64,000 bases of DNA from Psychroserpens algicola (GTDB lineage: Bacteria; Bacteroidota; Bacteroidia; Flavobacteriales; Flavobacteriaceae), in assembly GCF_014526325.1 (NCBI RefSeq), contig NZ_JACNMJ010000001.1, forward strand, positions 558,001-622,000. The letters are read 5' to 3'. A program made the position numbers and the translations under genes. Below, in pieces: positions 35,067-45,180 of this stretch (position 1 is its first letter; every line of letters begins with the position of its first letter). Under the pieces are notes generated by a model, which ran no database searches, had not been told where the DNA came from, and worked only from the letters and a program-made list of their open reading frames with translations.

Positions 35067-37838
35067 ATGAAGACAATTATTAAGATTATGATGCTGTTTT
35101 GTTGCGTGTTTACATTTGCACAAACAACAGTTAAAGGTAAAGTCAGCGATAATAATGGAATTCCACTACCTGGTGCCAATATTATTGTTGTTGGTACAAC
35201 CACAGGTACAATTTCTGATTACGATGGAAACTATACACTAGTAGTGGATCAGGAGCCTCCCTTTTCAATTCAAGTCAGTAGTGTTGGTTTTGAAACTGTA
35301 ACAGTTGAAATTACAACAAACCCTCAAACCATAGATATTACTATGATTGAAGGCACCTCACTAGACGAAGTTGTTATTTCAGCTTCAAGAACTCCTGAAC
35401 GTATTTTTGAATCTCCTGTAACCGTGGAGCGTTTTGGACTTAAAGACATTAAAAATACATCGGCACCATCCTTCTTTGATGGTATTGAAAACTTAAAAGG
35501 TGTAGATTTAAATACAAACAGTTTAACTTTTAAATCGGTTAACACTAGAGGTTTTGCAACCTTTGCCAATAACAGATTTATGCAACTTGTTGACGGAATG
35601 GACAACTCCTCTCCTGCTTTAAATTTCGCCTTAGGAAATTTATTAGGGATGTCTGAGTTAGATGTTAATACCGTTGAACTTCTGCCAGGAGCATCATCTG
35701 CATTATATGGTGCAAATGCTTTTAATGGTATCATGTTTATGACGAGTAAGAACCCTTTTGATCATCAAGGTGTAAGTTTTTATGCAAAAACAGGAATCAC
35801 ATCTAGTGATAACGCAGGAGACAATAATTTTGTTGATGCTGGAATAAGAGTTGCTAAAGCGTTTTCAGATAAGTTTGCAGCTAAAGCGTCTGTGTCATTT
35901 TTAAATGGTACTGAATGGTTTGCTACAGATTACAGAGATTTCGAAAACCCAGGACAAACAAGATTAGACCCTTCTTATGATGGTTTAAATATATATGGTG
36001 ATGAAGTGTCTACAACGTTAGACTTTGATGAGATAGCAGCAGGTGCTTTACCAATTCCTGTAGCTACAGATTATGGTTCTTCTACTATTAGCCGTACAGG
36101 ATATGAAGAACGTGACCTTATGAATTATGAAGCCGAAAGTTTAAAAGCAGATTTTGCTTTGCATTTCAAACCTTGGGCTGATGATTTCGAAATTGTATTA
36201 AACTCTAAAATTGGTAGAGGTAATACTATTTATCAAGGTGCAAACAGATATTCAATTCAAGACTTTTTTATGCAACAGCATAAATTAGAAGTAAGAAATG
36301 ACAACTTTTTTGCTAGAATTTATACAACTGCAGAAAAAGCTGGAAATTCTTACGATACTAGGTTTACAGCTATTAACGTCAATAGATTCTGGAAAGGAGA
36401 TACCGAGTGGTTTACAGATTACGCTGGAGCCTTTATTGGAAACTTAGCAGGCCAAGGCATTTTTGCTAACCCAACTCAAGATCAAATTGCAGCTGCGCAT
36501 GCTGCCGCTAGAGCTGCTGCAGATACAGGGCGTTTATTACCTGGAACTGCTGAATTTGACCAAGCATTAGAAACCATTACTTCAGATGGTAATTTAGAAA
36601 CTGGTTCTAAGTTTACTGATAACTCTAAAATTTATCATGGAGATCTTAACTACAACTTCAGCCATCTTATCGATTTTGCTGAAATCATGGTTGGAGGATC
36701 ATGGAGACAATACTCTTTAAACTCAGGAGGAACAATCTATACTGATAATGATGGTCCAATTGAATATAACGAATATGGTGCCTATACTCAAATTCAGAAA
36801 AAATTAATGGACGACAGATTAAAACTAACAGGTTCTATTAGATATGATAAGTCTGAGTTCTTTGATGGTTTTGTATCACCAAGAGTTTCTTTTAACTATA
36901 CTGCAGATGAAGATGAAAAACATAACATTCGTGGATCTTTTCAAACTGGTTTCAGAAACCCATCTACTCAAGATTTATTCATTGGTTTAAATGCAGGACG
37001 TGCTATTTTAGTAGGATCAGCTCCTGATAACTTAGATCGTTATACAGCAACAAGTGCTCAATTAAGTACTGCTGGACAACTAATCGCAGGATCGAACACT
37101 GTACAACTTAATGGAGGTGATGCATATACAAATGCGTTTAGCTTAGCGTCAGTAGAAGCTGGAGCTCCAGCATCGGCAGATGTAAGCTTAGTTAAGCCTG
37201 AAAGAGTTACTGCATATGAAATTGGATATAGAGGTAAAGTTAACAAGTTTATCATCGATTTAAGTGCATACTATAACTCTTATGAGGATTTCATTTCTAA
37301 CCGAACTGTACTAACACCTCTTTATGGAGAAGTTGGAGATAATACGCTATCATTGCTAGCCTTACAAAATGGCGATTTTCAAGCGTATCAAACCTATACA
37401 AATTCAAATGCTGATATAAGCTCTTATGGTGCTTCTATAGGTGTTGAAACTAAAATCCTAAACGGATTTGACTTTGGTGTAAATTACACCTATGCTAAAT
37501 TAGATTATGACGAAAGTCAAGATCCTGATTTTGAAACTAATTTTAATACGCCAGAACATAAAGTAAAAGCATCTTTTGGGAAAACAGATTTATTAAAAAA
37601 CTTTGGTTTTAATATTAACTGGAGATGGAATGATTCATTTTTATGGGAATCGACTTTTGCTGATGGTATTATTCCGGCAAGAAACATAATAGATGCTCAA
37701 GTGAACTTAACTGTTCCTTCGATAAAATCAACTTTTAAAGTAGGTGGTGCAAATATTTTATCTCACGACTATGTTAGTGCGCCAGGTTCTGGTGCTGTGG
37801 GAGCTCAATACTTTGTGTCATGGACTATAAATCAATAA
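35067..37838 (+). CDS. TonB-dependent outer-membrane receptor with carboxypeptidase-like regulatory domain
   Basis: 923 residues. Signal peptide (about 1-19, TFAQ), a carboxypeptidase-D-regulatory-like beta-sandwich (20-105: TTVKGKVSDNNGIPLPGANI...DYDGNYTLVV), a TonB plug domain (about 110-235, with VVISASRTPERI and VELLPGASSALYGANAFNGI) and a long barrel to the C-terminus. This is the standard Bacteroidota nutrient-uptake receptor layout, driven by TonB-ExbBD. The partner gene just downstream is a GDSL-type lipoprotein, not SusD, which suggests uptake of a lipid or ester-linked substrate. Substrate not known. Confidence 0.93.
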   Translation: MKTIIKIMMLFCCVFTFAQTTVKGKVSDNNGIPLPGANIIVVGTTTGTISDYDGNYTLVVDQEPPFSIQVSSVGFETVTVEITTNPQTIDITMIEGTSLDEVVISASRTPERIFESPVTVERFGLKDIKNTSAPSFFDGIENLKGVDLNTNSLTFKSVNTRGFATFANNRFMQLVDGMDNSSPALNFALGNLLGMSELDVNTVELLPGASSALYGANAFNGIMFMTSKNPFDHQGVSFYAKTGITSSDNAGDNNFVDAGIRVAKAFSDKFAAKASVSFLNGTEWFATDYRDFENPGQTRLDPSYDGLNIYGDEVSTTLDFDEIAAGALPIPVATDYGSSTISRTGYEERDLMNYEAESLKADFALHFKPWADDFEIVLNSKIGRGNTIYQGANRYSIQDFFMQQHKLEVRNDNFFARIYTTAEKAGNSYDTRFTAINVNRFWKGDTEWFTDYAGAFIGNLAGQGIFANPTQDQIAAAHAAARAAADTGRLLPGTAEFDQALETITSDGNLETGSKFTDNSKIYHGDLNYNFSHLIDFAEIMVGGSWRQYSLNSGGTIYTDNDGPIEYNEYGAYTQIQKKLMDDRLKLTGSIRYDKSEFFDGFVSPRVSFNYTADEDEKHNIRGSFQTGFRNPSTQDLFIGLNAGRAILVGSAPDNLDRYTATSAQLSTAGQLIAGSNTVQLNGGDAYTNAFSLASVEAGAPASADVSLVKPERVTAYEIGYRGKVNKFIIDLSAYYNSYEDFISNRTVLTPLYGEVGDNTLSLLALQNGDFQAYQTYTNSNADISSYGASIGVETKILNGFDFGVNYTYAKLDYDESQDPDFETNFNTPEHKVKASFGKTDLLKNFGFNINWRWNDSFLWESTFADGIIPARNIIDAQVNLTVPSIKSTFKVGGANILSHDYVSAPGSGAVGAQYFVSWTINQ

Positions 37839-37849
37839 AAAATACAACT

Positions 37850-39463
37850 ATGAAATTAAATAATAACATATGGCTTTTAGCTATACTTTTGATAGGGTTT
37901 ACAGCCTGTGAGAGTGATGATGATACACTTGCTGATCCTTTAATTGAAGAAACAGATGTTAACACGCCTACACCTGTATATACAAGTGGAACTGCAGATT
38001 TTTCAACTTTCGTTGCAATAGGAAATTCTCTAACTGCAGGATTTTCTGATAATTCACTGTTTATGAAAGGACAGGAAGTCTCTTTCCCTAATATTCTTTC
38101 ACAACAATTTGCATTAGCAGGAGGAGGAACATTTACGCAACCAACTATTAATGACAATGTTGGTGGACTATTACTTGGTGGAATGCCAATTTCAGGACCT
38201 CGATTAGTATTCGATCCCGTAAACCAAGTGCCTGTTTCTTTTAATGGAACACCAACAACAGACATTTCTAATGTTGTCCCTGGACCATACAACAATATGG
38301 GAGTTCCTGGAGCTAAAAGTTTTCACTTATTAGCACCTGGATACGGAAACATTGCTAACTTTCCTGCTGCAGCCAATCCTTACTTTATAAGAATGGCATC
38401 GTCGCCAAATGCAACTGTTTTAGAAGATGCATTAGCGCAAAATCCAACATTCTTTTCTCTGTGGATTGGTAACAATGATGTTTTAGGATATGCAACAACT
38501 GGTGGTGACGGATCTAATCCAATTACAGACCAAGCAACTTTTGATGGTGCAATGACTGCCTTAGTGTCATCATTAGCTGCAAATAATACTAATGGGATAA
38601 TTGCTAACATTCCAAATGTTACTGATGCTCCTTATTTTACAACTGTACCATTTGCTCCTTTAGACCCTTCTAACCCAGCATTCGGTCCTCAAATTCCAAC
38701 ATTAAATGGAATTTTCGGACAATTAAATCAAGTGTTTGCTTTTTTAGAAAGTCAAGGTGTACCAAATGCAACCGAACGTTCAATCGTATTTTCTCAAACA
38801 GCAGCAAGCGCAGTAGTCATCAAGGATGAATCTTTAGCCGACTTATCGATGCAAATTGCTGGTGTATTAAATGCCAGTCCAACATTCCCTGCTTTTGTAG
38901 AATCTTTTGGTTTACCTGCAGCTGCAGCTCCTGTTGTTGCTAACTTATTAGGTTTTGTTTACGGTCAGGCTAGACAAGCTAATGCTAATGATTTAATTGT
39001 ACTTCCAAGTTCATCAATCATTGGTACTGTAAACGCAGACCAATCGGCATTCTTACAGTCACAAGGATTACCAGAAGCATTAGCAGATCAATTTGCTGTT
39101 GAAGGTGTATCATTGCCTTTGGAAGATAAATGGGTTGTTATTCCTACTGAGCTAGCTGAAATTCAAAATGCAACAACTGCATTTAATCAAACTATTAGCA
39201 ACTTAGCAACACAATTTGATTTAGCCTTTTTTGATGTGAATACATTTTTTAATGGTGTAGCATCAAGCGGTTATCAGGCAGGTAGTGCATTTATGACTGC
39301 AGATTTTGTAACAGGAGGAACATTCTCACTTGATGGAGTTCATCCTTCACCAAGAGGTTACTCTGTAGTAGCCAATCAAATGATTGACATTATTAATACG
39401 AAATACGGTTCTAATTTACCTACGGTAAATCCTGTAGATTATACAGGTGTTTACTTAGATTAA
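37850..39463 (+). CDS. SGNH/GDSL-family hydrolase-like lipoprotein
   Basis: 537 residues from the ATG at 37850, chosen because it begins the signal peptide MKLNNNIWLLAILLIGFTAC with lipobox Cys20. An upstream in-frame ATG at 37820 falls inside the receptor gene. SGNH blocks: FVAIGNSLTAGFSD (block I; Ser60 nucleophile, Asn for the usual Asp in GDSL), a GVPGAKSFHL Gly (block II), LWIGNNDVLGYA (block III, Asn) and DGVHPSPRGYSVVA (block V, Asp/His). An inserted region of about 150 residues lies before block V. It probably cleaves esters at the cell surface for the TonB receptor located 11 bp upstream. Confidence 0.88.
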   Translation: MKLNNNIWLLAILLIGFTACESDDDTLADPLIEETDVNTPTPVYTSGTADFSTFVAIGNSLTAGFSDNSLFMKGQEVSFPNILSQQFALAGGGTFTQPTINDNVGGLLLGGMPISGPRLVFDPVNQVPVSFNGTPTTDISNVVPGPYNNMGVPGAKSFHLLAPGYGNIANFPAAANPYFIRMASSPNATVLEDALAQNPTFFSLWIGNNDVLGYATTGGDGSNPITDQATFDGAMTALVSSLAANNTNGIIANIPNVTDAPYFTTVPFAPLDPSNPAFGPQIPTLNGIFGQLNQVFAFLESQGVPNATERSIVFSQTAASAVVIKDESLADLSMQIAGVLNASPTFPAFVESFGLPAAAAPVVANLLGFVYGQARQANANDLIVLPSSSIIGTVNADQSAFLQSQGLPEALADQFAVEGVSLPLEDKWVVIPTELAEIQNATTAFNQTISNLATQFDLAFFDVNTFFNGVASSGYQAGSAFMTADFVTGGTFSLDGVHPSPRGYSVVANQMIDIINTKYGSNLPTVNPVDYTGVYLD

Positions 39464-39483
39464 ATAGAAATTCAACACATAAT

Positions 39484-39524
39484 AAACACCTTGATTCTGA
39501 TGTCCAGAATCAAGGTGTTTTTTT
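39484..39524 (+). terminator. Terminator after the GDSL lipoprotein gene
   Basis: 16-bp perfect stem AAACACCTTGATTCTG/CAGAATCAAGGTGTTT (39484-39499 with 39505-39520), 5-base loop, T-run. Confidence 0.9.
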
Positions 39525-39572
39525 ATACATAAAAAAGCCTTAAAAATTACTTTAGTTTTAAATTAAAAAATA

Positions 39573-39580
39573 TATCTTTG
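39573..39580 (+). promoter_or_regulatory. -7 promoter box of atpD
   Basis: TATCTTTG, an exact TAnnTTTG match, 58 bp upstream of the atpD ATG. A weak TTTAG lies about 17 bp before it, where the -33 element would be. Confidence 0.6.
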
Positions 39581-39635
39581 CAGCGCGAAAAACGAATGTT
39601 TTTTCAATCGAAATATCTAAACATTAAACACATAA

Positions 39636-41147
<1,512 letters not shown>

Positions 41148-41164
41148 TCTAAAATTACAGAAAC

Positions 41165-41440
41165 ATGTATTTAGAAATTGTATCACCAGAAGCAACCTTA
41201 TTTAGCGGAGAAGTAACTAGCGTTACAGTACCAGGTGTTATGGGAGAGTTTGAAATGTTAAACAATCACGCACCTATCATCTCTTTACTAAAAGAAGGAA
41301 ACGTAAAAATTAATGGTAATATTACTTTGGAAGAAGAGGTTGAATCTTTATTCAACAAAACAGATAAAGGATTTTGGTTACCAATCACTTCTGGAACAAT
41401 TGAAATGAAAGATAATAAAGTGATTGTTTTAGCCGACTAA
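41165..41440 (+). CDS. atpC: ATP synthase F1 subunit epsilon (short form)
   Basis: 91 residues: only the N-terminal beta-sandwich domain (MYLEIVSPEATLFSGEVTSVTVPGVMGEFEMLNNHAPIISLLKEG). The C-terminal helical hairpin that inhibits ATP hydrolysis in E. coli (about 139 residues) is missing, a common state in Bacteroidota. It lies 17 bp downstream of atpD and completes the central stalk of F1. Confidence 0.95.
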   Translation: MYLEIVSPEATLFSGEVTSVTVPGVMGEFEMLNNHAPIISLLKEGNVKINGNITLEEEVESLFNKTDKGFWLPITSGTIEMKDNKVIVLAD

Positions 41441-41460
41441 AATAATTATTATATCATATA

Positions 41461-41498
41461 AAAAACGCCAAACATAACTGTTTGGCGTTTTTGTTTTT
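41461..41498. terminator. Bidirectional terminator between atpC and umuD
   Basis: 14-bp perfect stem AAAAACGCCAAACA/TGTTTGGCGTTTTT (41461-41474 with 41479-41492), loop TAAC. A-run and T-run flanks serve both convergent genes. Confidence 0.9.
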
Positions 41499-41507
41499 TA
41501 CACTGTT

Positions 41508-41948
41508 TTAGACTTTCTTAATCACATTGGTGACGATGCCCCAGATTAAAAAATTATTGTCTTCTGTAATATTTATAATGGGATAGTTAGGATTCTCTGG
41601 TTGTAACCAAATTTCATCAGCACTCACACGTAAGCGTTTTACTGTAAATTCACCATCTAAAAAGCAAACAGCAATTTTATTGTTTTCGGGCTCTAAACTT
41701 CTATCAATAACCAATAAATCGTTATCCTCCAATCCTGCTCCAATCATAGATTGCCCACTAACACGTGCATAAAATGTAGCCTCCTTATTCTTAACGAGTT
41801 CTTCATCTAATGATAACCGCTGTTCTTTAAAGTCATCTGCTGGAGACGGAAAACCGGCAGATATTCCTGCATCAAATAATGGTGCTGCGGCACCTTCAAT
41901 AGTTTCGGGTGTGAAGAAGATTAAACTTCCAGGCGTTTGTGTTTTCAT
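41508..41948 (-). CDS. umuD: UmuD-type self-cleaving subunit of DNA polymerase V
   Basis: 146 residues, S24 LexA-like peptidase fold without a DNA-binding domain. Cleavage-site region DAGISAGFPSPADDF (Ala-Gly about residues 31-32), catalytic Ser in SGQSMIGAG and Lys in EFTVKRLRV. After RecA-stimulated self-cleavage it joins UmuC for translesion synthesis. It is the downstream gene of the pair: its start overlaps the umuC stop by four bases, the reverse of the E. coli umuDC order. Confidence 0.95.
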   Translation of the reverse strand: MKTQTPGSLIFFTPETIEGAAAPLFDAGISAGFPSPADDFKEQRLSLDEELVKNKEATFYARVSGQSMIGAGLEDNDLLVIDRSLEPENNKIAVCFLDGEFTVKRLRVSADEIWLQPENPNYPIINITEDNNFLIWGIVTNVIKKV

Positions 41949-43201
41949 TTTACTACAATAATATCGTTAATATTTGTGGTGTATCTTGGGGATAATCGCT
42001 CTTGTCGCATTTTCCAGGTGCGTTTTAAATCTTGATTCCCTAATTTAATTTTATGGCTTTTATACTTTGAATTTAAATGATCAATAGATTGCATCAATGG
42101 TTGATGCTTGGGGTTTTCGGCATCAAATAAATGCAACTGGTGATTATTTGTTTGAACCAAGCCAGTAACAATCACTCCTGCACGTTTGTACTTTATTCCC
42201 GTTTTAAAGATAGACTTTACAGCATTAACAGCACAATTACTTATAATTAAAGATGAGTTTGTAGGATAGGACAAACTTACACTTTTACTGGCTCGATGCT
42301 GTTCTAAATCTTTTTTATGTTTGTCGCTACTTAATAGCACTATCACCATATAGCAACTCGACCCTTGCTTACGTAATTTTTCAGCACAACTCGTTGCAAA
42401 GGTAGAGATACGTTCTTCTATATTATCTATATCAGAATAGGTGTATTCAAAACTTCGTGTGGTCGCAATAGCACGTTTATTTTTAGGCTCATCTAACAAA
42501 ATTTTAGAATGCCCTTCTAAGTCTTTTTTAAGCTTCCATTCGGTAATCGAAAAGGTTTTGCGTACCCAATCATCAGATAATTGAGTAAAATCATAGGCTT
42601 TTTTACACCCTTTTGCTTGCAATCGTTTATGCAAACCACGACCAATTCCCCATACATTTTCAATATCAATCCATTTTAAAGCTTTGATACGCTGTTCTTC
42701 TGAATTGATCACATAAACACCTTTGGTTCGCTTCGGAAACTTTCGCGCGACTTTATTAGCGACCTTAGACAAGGCTTTGGTTGGAGCTATTCCGACACAG
42801 ACCGGAATGCCTGTCCATTTCAAAATACGCATTCGTATCTCATTTCCGTAGCTCTCAAAATCATAATGATCAAAGCCCTTAAACTCTAAAAAAGATTCGT
42901 CGATACTGTATACCTCAACATCTGGAGTAAACTGTCTGAGAATATCCATAACGCGACTACTCATATCACCATATAAAGGATAATTAGATGATAATACATG
43001 AATACCATGAGCCTTACAGAAACTATCCCATTTAAAAATAGGAGCTCCCATTGGTAAGCCTAAGGCTTTTGCTTCATCGCTTCGTGAAATTACACAACCA
43101 TCATTATTACTCAAAATAGCAACAGGTTGTCCTTGTAAATTAGGGTTAAAAACACGCTCGCAAGACGCATAAAAATTATTACAATCCACAAGTGCAAACA
43201 T
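41945..43201 (-). CDS. umuC: Y-family DNA polymerase V catalytic subunit UmuC
   Basis: 418 residues. Error-prone translesion polymerase. Palm motifs: MFALVDCNNFYASCERVFNP (metal-binding Asp6), NNDGCVISRSDEAKALG, VYSIDESFLEF (catalytic Asp-Glu). Then helix-hairpin-helix (IDIENVWGIGRGLHKRLQAKG), the little-finger domain and a DUF4113-like C-terminus (RRAGVIV-type KYKRAGVIVTG...RWKMRQERLSPRYTTN). Upstream is a TGTA-N4-TACA palindrome that could control SOS induction. Confidence 0.95.
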   Translation of the reverse strand: MFALVDCNNFYASCERVFNPNLQGQPVAILSNNDGCVISRSDEAKALGLPMGAPIFKWDSFCKAHGIHVLSSNYPLYGDMSSRVMDILRQFTPDVEVYSIDESFLEFKGFDHYDFESYGNEIRMRILKWTGIPVCVGIAPTKALSKVANKVARKFPKRTKGVYVINSEEQRIKALKWIDIENVWGIGRGLHKRLQAKGCKKAYDFTQLSDDWVRKTFSITEWKLKKDLEGHSKILLDEPKNKRAIATTRSFEYTYSDIDNIEERISTFATSCAEKLRKQGSSCYMVIVLLSSDKHKKDLEQHRASKSVSLSYPTNSSLIISNCAVNAVKSIFKTGIKYKRAGVIVTGLVQTNNHQLHLFDAENPKHQPLMQSIDHLNSKYKSHKIKLGNQDLKRTWKMRQERLSPRYTTNINDIIVVK

Positions 43202-43204
43202 ATG

Positions 43205-43216
43205 TGTAAATATACA
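43205..43216. promoter_or_regulatory. TGTA-N4-TACA palindrome directly upstream of umuC
   Basis: TGTA AATA TACA, starting 4 bp before the umuC ATG and overlapping the place of a TATATTTA -7-like box. A repressor bound here would block transcription; a LexA-like factor is the obvious candidate, but this is inference. Confidence 0.4.
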
Positions 43217-43256
43217 ACAAAATGTTTGAATTTAATTTGCGGCAGACTGTTAAAAT

Positions 43257-43463
43257 TTAGTCTTTAACGTACTCCAAAATATCTGCTGGCTGACAATCTA
43301 AAGCTTCACATATGGCTTCTAACGTTGAAAACCGAATAGCCTTGGCTTTACCCGTTTTTAGAATAGAAAGGTTCGCTGTGGTTATACCAACAATTTCAGC
43401 AAGCTCATTGCTTTTCATTTTTCGCCTGGCGAGCATCACATCAAGATTAACTAGTATTGGCAT
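43257..43463 (-). CDS. Small Cro/CI-type helix-turn-helix regulator
   Basis: 68 residues, one HTH domain: MPILVNLDVMLARRKMKSNELAEIVGITTANLSILKTGKAKAIRFSTLEAICEALDCQPADILEY. It is close to the YozG/YdaS-like group that is usually paired with a DUF2975 membrane protein. It is the third gene of an operon with two DUF2975 genes (2-bp gaps). It probably regulates its own operon through the repeats around 44521-44566. Confidence 0.92.
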   Translation of the reverse strand: MPILVNLDVMLARRKMKSNELAEIVGITTANLSILKTGKAKAIRFSTLEAICEALDCQPADILEYVKD

Positions 43464-43465
43464 AA

Positions 43466-43990
43466 TTATATGGTTAGTTCGTTGTCCTCTTCGGCTTGTT
43501 TTCCACGTTTGAAAATTTCGGCAAGTATATAAAATGCCAATCCTGCCGGAATTAAAAAGGTAAACTCTGCTTTGAGCTCATTAAAAAAGTTAAATGTTGA
43601 TTCACCAATAAGCGCAAGAAGAAATCTTAAAATTAGTACACTAACCGTATATTGAATAAAGATATCTCCTATTTTTTTGAAATACTTGATGTTAGTGTCG
43701 CTAAAATAATTTCCGCTGTCTATCTCTTTCAGAATTGATAAAAAATATGAGAACCCATATATAAGATAAGCTCTCCAAAAAAATAAGGCAGCACTAATAA
43801 TGTAATAACTCCACTGAATGGCATTTTTTGATGTCAACCAAGACTCATTACTGTCTGCTGATTTTGCCCAATTTTGAAATGCCTTGAATTGATTAAAATC
43901 AAATTCACGTATATCATTCAGCAATATCGAAACTGCCGATAGCAAAACAACCCATGTTATAATGATCAAAATAGTTGTATTGTCTTTCAT
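43466..43990 (-). CDS. DUF2975 membrane protein
   Basis: 174 residues with four hydrophobic segments (about 7-25, 59-82, 108-130, 139-158). It matches the DUF2975 topology, whose members are membrane proteins of unknown function encoded beside a small HTH regulator. Includes the motif GNYFSDTNIKYFKKIGD in the central loop, comparable to FxxxN...L..IG in the family. Gaps of 2 bp on both sides show a tight operon. Diverged paralogue of the gene at 43993-44514. Confidence 0.8.
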   Translation of the reverse strand: MKDNTTILIIITWVVLLSAVSILLNDIREFDFNQFKAFQNWAKSADSNESWLTSKNAIQWSYYIISAALFFWRAYLIYGFSYFLSILKEIDSGNYFSDTNIKYFKKIGDIFIQYTVSVLILRFLLALIGESTFNFFNELKAEFTFLIPAGLAFYILAEIFKRGKQAEEDNELTI

Positions 43991-43992
43991 GA

Positions 43993-44514
43993 TTATATTG
44001 TTAATTCGTTTTCTGATTGAATAGCAATAGCGCGTTTAAATAAGGAGGCTACAATAAAAATGACACCTGCCATAAATACATAGGCCGATGCTCCTATATC
44101 AATTTGCGCAAACATCACTTTAGTAGCCAACCAGGTCAAGTAGACCTTTCCAATAGCACCTAGTATACCAACACTTAATGACACATAACTAATTTTAAAA
44201 ATCAACTTCAAGACCTCATCCTTAAAGGGCATATTATAATCCACTTGCTTAAAAATCTTTATAAGAAGGTAAAACATATAGGCTTTAAAACTGGCCATCA
44301 ATACAAGTAAAATTACAACGCATATAAAATAGGTGGTATTAAAATCATACATATCAGAAAGGTCTATACCCATATACAAGTTTTCAGTAGCATTCTTATT
44401 GCCGAAAAGACTCAAAATAGATACAATGGCTATTGCTCCAGCCTTTATACAATAACCGATAAATACAATCCAAGACACAACATTCATCAGTTTAAAAATC
44501 TGTTTAGTTTTCAT
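43993..44514 (-). CDS. DUF2975 membrane protein (second copy)
   Basis: 173 residues from the ATG at 44514; a TTG extension to 44538 is possible but runs into the promoter. Four membrane segments. The FKQVDYNMPFKDEVLKLIFKISYVSLSVG segment fits the central DUF2975 loop plus third helix. It is the first gene of the operon DUF2975-DUF2975-HTH. Both copies end in a similar acidic/NELTI tail (ESENELTI here, EEDNELTI in the other), evidence of a tandem duplication. Confidence 0.8.
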   Translation of the reverse strand: MKTKQIFKLMNVVSWIVFIGYCIKAGAIAIVSILSLFGNKNATENLYMGIDLSDMYDFNTTYFICVVILLVLMASFKAYMFYLLIKIFKQVDYNMPFKDEVLKLIFKISYVSLSVGILGAIGKVYLTWLATKVMFAQIDIGASAYVFMAGVIFIVASLFKRAIAIQSENELTI

Positions 44515-44520
44515 TTTATT

Positions 44521-44566
44521 ATTGTTTAACGATAACAAATATATAAAAATTATTGATAAACAATAA
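44521..44566 (-). promoter_or_regulatory. Promoter with two flanking inverted repeats before the DUF2975-HTH operon
   Basis: The minus strand has TATATTTG (44543-44536), an exact -7 box, with TTG at 44563-44561 in the -33 region. On the upstream side lies the palindrome TTATTG-ATAAA-CAATAA (44550-44566), which covers the -33 site. On the downstream side ATTGTTTAACGATAAC (44521-44536) repeats the same half-site and touches the -7 box. The layout suits autoregulation by the HTH protein. Confidence 0.5.
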
Positions 44567-44630
44567 TTTTTTATCTAAAAAGAATAATTTAAAGAACCAC
44601 AAATTACTCAGCATTAAGGGTTTCATTGCC

Positions 44631-44638
44631 TATATTTG
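44631..44638 (+). promoter_or_regulatory. -7 promoter box, very close to the start of the next gene
   Basis: TATATTTG, an exact TAnnTTTG match that ends 5 bp before the ATG at 44644. If used, the transcript would have almost no leader. Confidence 0.45.
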
Positions 44639-44643
44639 TACTT

Positions 44644-45171
44644 ATGGACGCAACGATTAGATACATACGAAAAATACCCATTTGGAAAATTATGATTGGG
44701 TTTGCCGCATTAGGTGTTGGTGTTTTAGGACTTATTGTACTAACGCCATATGCATTAGTGCCACTTCTTTTTGGAGTCATGATGCTAAAGACTGAAGGCT
44801 CTGAAATCGATTTGGAATCCCAGACCTACCGAAACGTCAATGCCTTTTTAGGTTTTACTTTTGGAAAATGGCAAAAACTGCAAAATCCAGAATACGTATC
44901 TGTATTTAATACCACCGAAGATATAACCGTTAGAGCCTTAACTGCTGAAACGACTAACACTTTTCCGATTATTGTGTTGAATATCTTTTACGAAAGAAAT
45001 AAAAAAATAACCGTCTATAAAACCAAACAAGTCAAAGATGCTTTTGAGGTGGCCTCACATATTGCAGATGCCTTATTAATTGATCTTTTAGATGCGACTG
45101 AAAAAGGAGATTATAAATGGGTAGATAAAAATCACCTTAGAACGCATGGCGACATTGTATACATAGACTAA
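44644..45171 (+). CDS. Hypothetical membrane-associated protein
   Basis: 175 residues from the ATG at 44644 (a TTG-initiated extension would overlap the promoter box). A hydrophobic hairpin at about 14-45 (IWKIMIGFAALGVGVLGLIVLTPYALVPLLFGVMML) is followed by a soluble domain with ESQTYRNVNAFLGFTFGKWQKL and ERNKKITVYKTKQVKDAFEVASHIADAL, which looks like a PH-like fold. I cannot name a family. It lies 9 bp upstream of bioF and may be co-transcribed, but a link to biotin is not shown. Confidence 0.7.
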   Translation: MDATIRYIRKIPIWKIMIGFAALGVGVLGLIVLTPYALVPLLFGVMMLKTEGSEIDLESQTYRNVNAFLGFTFGKWQKLQNPEYVSVFNTTEDITVRALTAETTNTFPIIVLNIFYERNKKITVYKTKQVKDAFEVASHIADALLIDLLDATEKGDYKWVDKNHLRTHGDIVYID

Positions 45172-45180
45172 TTATTAGTA

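Noticed and set aside
37825-38295. 156-codon frame on the minus strand under the GDSL lipoprotein gene (likewise 35324-35734 under the TonB receptor)
   Set aside because: Mirror frames of strongly supported secreted-protein genes; their composition is that of reversed coding sequence.
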